In this document: one piece after another, positions 15,047-16,695 of the stretch
Position numbering within the stretch: the stretch's first letter is position 1
Layout of the letters: every line of letters starts with the position of its first letter
From: Flavobacteriaceae bacterium
Lineage (GTDB): Bacteria > Bacteroidota > Bacteroidia > Flavobacteriales > Flavobacteriaceae
Assembly: GCA_021151665.1 (NCBI GenBank)
Contig: JAGKWW010000052.1
Span: 1 to 16,695, forward strand
DNA length: 16,695 nucleotides
Direction: 5' to 3'
Program-made: the position numbers and the translations under genes
The notes under the pieces: model-generated
Told to the model about the DNA's origin: nothing
Databases searched by the model: none
The model's input: the letters and a program-made list of their open reading frames with translations, nothing else

Positions 15047-15478
15047 TTATTGCTCCACTGTTACGGTGTGCTCTTCAAATACATCATTACCCTGCGTGTC
15101 TACACCTTTGTAGAATTTAAAAGTGTATTCGCTGTCTGCATAGCCGGGCGAGCAATAGAAATTGAACGATTTCTGCTCAGGCGCCACATTGGTTAGCGGG
15201 TCGCAGCTGGCATTTTCTATCACAATGGCCTGAATAGCAACCGTGCGTGTGTTACCATTAATATCATAATAGAAACTATCAAAATAGTAGCAGTCCGTAG
15301 GCCTGTTGAAGGTAACGGCGATAGGGTAAGTCTGGCCGCGCTGCACGGTTTCAGGCAGCGTAACAGTTTCCACCGGAAGGTATTCGAAGTGGAACTGCAT
15401 TTTGTCGTCATCATCAGGGACGCATGATGCAAATGTGAGCATTAGCACCCCGGTAAGGAATAATAAGATCTTTTTCAT
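15047..15478 (-). CDS. Probable surface-exposed lipoprotein of the sigma operon
   Basis: A 143-residue lipoprotein of a family I do not recognise. MKKILLFLTGVLMLTFASC is a signal peptide with a good lipobox (FASC; Cys19). The next residues, VPDDDDK, resemble the acidic surface-export signal of Bacteroidota lipoproteins, so it may be flipped to the cell surface. The remaining about 115 residues are beta-rich with three further cysteines (DCYYF, ASCDP, FYCSP) and end in EEHTVTVEQ, consistent with a small Ig-like or beta-sandwich domain. The ATG at 15478 is chosen over 15517 because the signal peptide starts there. It is the first gene of the sigma operon, so it may be the surface sensor, a ligand-binding partner of the barrel, or a target of the sigma factor. 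Function is unknown. Confidence 0.82.
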   Translation of the reverse strand: MKKILLFLTGVLMLTFASCVPDDDDKMQFHFEYLPVETVTLPETVQRGQTYPIAVTFNRPTDCYYFDSFYYDINGNTRTVAIQAIVIENASCDPLTNVAPEQKSFNFYCSPGYADSEYTFKFYKGVDTQGNDVFEEHTVTVEQ

Positions 15479-15545
15479 TTTGTCCTTTGCAGTATGTGTT
15501 TTAACAGGTAGATGCATAATTTAGTAATTGGTTGCGTCAAGGTAC

Positions 15546-15568
15546 AAAAAAACCCCGCTGTGCGGGGC
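15546..15568 (-). terminator. Intrinsic terminator of recA
   Basis: On the minus strand CCCCGC (15567-15562) pairs with GCGGGG (15558-15553) around a 3-base loop, followed by seven T (15552-15546). It starts 9 bases after the recA stop codon and isolates recA from the downstream lipoprotein-sigma operon. Confidence 0.95.
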
Positions 15569-15576
15569 TTAAAATT

Positions 15577-16581
15577 TTATTCCATCGATTCTTTGATGGC
15601 TTCCTTTATACGGAGCTCAAGTTCTTCAGAGAGTTCAGGGTTGTCTTTTATCAATGCCTTTACCGCATCGCGTCCCTGGCCAAGCTTGGTCTCGCCGTAG
15701 CTAAACCATGAACCTGACTTCTTAATGATCTCAAATTCTACCGCAAGGTCAAGTATCTCGCCGGTCTTCGAAACACCCTCGCCGTACATAATGTCAAACT
15801 CTGCCGTTTTGAACGGGGGTGCGACTTTATTCTTAACGATTTTCACCTTGGTGCGGTTACCAATTACGTTCTCGCCATCTTTAATTTGTGCCGAACGACG
15901 GATATCAATACGCACCGAAGCGTAGAACTTAAGCGCGTTACCACCTGTAGTAGTTTCGGGGTTACCGAACATCACGCCGATCTTCTCGCGAAGCTGGTTG
16001 ATGAAGAACACCGTACAGTTGGTTTTGCTGATGGTAGCGGTTAGCTTACGTAGTGCCTGGCTCATAAGCCGGGCATGAAGGCCCATCTTAGAGTCGCCCA
16101 TTTCGCCTTCAATCTCGCTCTTTGGGGTAAGTGCCGCCACTGAGTCGATTACTACGATGTCTATCGCGCCCGAGCGGATAAGGTTCTCGGCAATCTCCAG
16201 TGCCTGCTCGCCATTATCGGGCTGCGAGATGATAAGGTTCTCTATATCAACATTCAGCTTCTCGGCATACGAACGGTCGAAAGCGTGCTCGGCATCAATA
16301 AAGGCAGCGATGCCACCGGCTTTTTGCGCCTCGGCAATAGCATGCAGGGTAAGGGTTGTTTTACCTGACGATTCCGGTCCGTAGATCTCTATGATCCTGC
16401 CGCGCGGGTAGCCGTTTACCCCAAGGGCCAGGTCTACCCCAAGCGACCCTGATGGTATGGCTTCTACCTCTTCCACAGCCTGGTCGCCCAGCTTCATTAC
16501 GGTGCCTTTACCGTAGGCTTTATCTAATTTATCCAGTGTAAGCTGTAACGCTTTTAATTTTGCTTCTTTATCTGCGCTCAT
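15577..16581 (-). CDS. recA: Recombinase RecA
   Basis: ATP-dependent strand-exchange protein of homologous recombination and of the DNA-damage response, acting on single-strand DNA in the cytoplasm. Length 334, normal but with a short C-terminal tail. Walker A is GPESSGKTT (68-76), followed by FIDAEHAFD (94-102), Walker B in DIVVIDSVAAL (141-151), the L1 loop around EIEGEMGDSKMG (156-167), the FINQLREKIGVMFGNPETTTGG segment (193-214) with loop L2, and the GEGVSKTGEILDLAVEF block (267-283). The C-terminus is acidic (ELELRIKEAIKESME). The start is the ATG at 16581 (MSADKEAKLKALQ); the in-frame extension to 16626 runs into the -7 box. It has its own promoter and terminator. DprA, encoded in this window, is its known loading partner in transformation. 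Confidence 0.99.
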   Translation of the reverse strand: MSADKEAKLKALQLTLDKLDKAYGKGTVMKLGDQAVEEVEAIPSGSLGVDLALGVNGYPRGRIIEIYGPESSGKTTLTLHAIAEAQKAGGIAAFIDAEHAFDRSYAEKLNVDIENLIISQPDNGEQALEIAENLIRSGAIDIVVIDSVAALTPKSEIEGEMGDSKMGLHARLMSQALRKLTATISKTNCTVFFINQLREKIGVMFGNPETTTGGNALKFYASVRIDIRRSAQIKDGENVIGNRTKVKIVKNKVAPPFKTAEFDIMYGEGVSKTGEILDLAVEFEIIKKSGSWFSYGETKLGQGRDAVKALIKDNPELSEELELRIKEAIKESME

Positions 16582-16623
16582 TTGTTTTTTCGTTTCAGTA
16601 AAAATAATCTTTTTTAGCAGAGA

Positions 16624-16651
16624 CAAATATAAGAAAATTTTCTACATCAAA
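16624..16651 (-). promoter_or_regulatory. recA: recA promoter with internal palindrome
   Basis: On the minus strand TTTG at 16651-16648 and TATATTTG at 16631-16624 match the two Bacteroidota elements with a 16-base spacer, one short of the usual minimum. Start of transcription near 16618 would give a leader of about 36 bases. A perfect 12-bp palindrome, AGAAAATTTTCT (16632-16643), fills most of the spacer and touches the -7 box, a position where a repressor could block RNA polymerase. Confidence 0.6.
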
Positions 16652-16695
16652 GAATTATTTTCGGTATTAATAACGTTGTTTCGTAAGTTGACAAT

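Noticed and set aside
15530..15540. TTGACG on the minus strand as a classical -35 for the lipoprotein-sigma operon
   Set aside because: No matching -10 at the right distance, and Bacteroidota housekeeping promoters use other elements.
1..16695. Mobile element, prophage, CRISPR array or defence island
   Set aside because: No transposase, integrase, phage gene, spaced repeat array or defence gene is seen; the gene content is housekeeping and envelope.

Overview
The window reads as chromosomal DNA of a member of the Bacteroidota, most likely family Flavobacteriaceae and close to Flavobacterium. The grounds are the promoter style (eight exact TAnnTTTG -7 boxes, most close to start codons), weak or absent Shine-Dalgarno sequences, the protein families present (HU/CCDC81-like plus SPOR protein, DUF4292 lipoprotein, EnvC-like protein with coiled coil), and a gene order wzx-dut-nucleotidyltransferase-TPR-DUF4292-envC ... 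dprA, trpS, plsC, ECF sigma, recA that I recall from Flavobacterium chromosomes. GC content looks moderate by eye, higher than many Flavobacterium. I see no phage, insertion sequence, CRISPR, tRNA or rRNA.

Layout: (1) 1-1643, minus, a secreted prolyl oligopeptidase (S9) cut by the window edge inside its nucleophilic serine codon. (2) 1779-8168, plus, a six-gene run: Wzx-like flippase (TTG start), dUTPase, sugar nucleotidyltransferase with a beta-helix tail, secreted TPR protein, DUF4292 lipoprotein with a LolB-like pattern, and an EnvC-like coiled-coil protein whose LytM domain has lost zinc ligands. (3) 8187-9702, minus, a hotdog acyl-CoA thioesterase and a membrane protein joining a cytoplasmic HU-like region to a periplasmic SPOR domain, separated by an intrinsic terminator. 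(4) 9801-10907, plus, dprA, which meets trpS (minus) at a long hairpin built of heptad repeats. (5) 12030-12773, plus, a PlsC-type acyltransferase, divergent from trpS and closed by a bidirectional terminator. (6) 15478-12853, minus, a three-gene unit: lipoprotein with an Asp-rich surface-export-like signal, ECF sigma factor (TTG start), and, overlapping it by 8 bases, a protein with a short cytoplasmic head, one membrane helix, a long low-complexity linker and a C-terminal outer-membrane beta-barrel. (7) 16581-15577, minus, recA with its own promoter and terminator.

Functionally the window mixes core DNA metabolism (dut, dprA, recA), translation (trpS) and envelope building. The most interesting unit is the ECF sigma operon: the second gene looks like a one-chain, both-membrane regulator in which an anti-sigma-like head and an outer-membrane barrel are one polypeptide, with a probable surface lipoprotein encoded upstream. 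Two further envelope candidates are the HU-TM-SPOR protein, which could tie the nucleoid to septal peptidoglycan, and the DUF4292 lipoprotein, a possible LolB-like acceptor. There is no gene-free stretch above 300 bases; the longest gap, 1644-1778, holds two divergent promoters.
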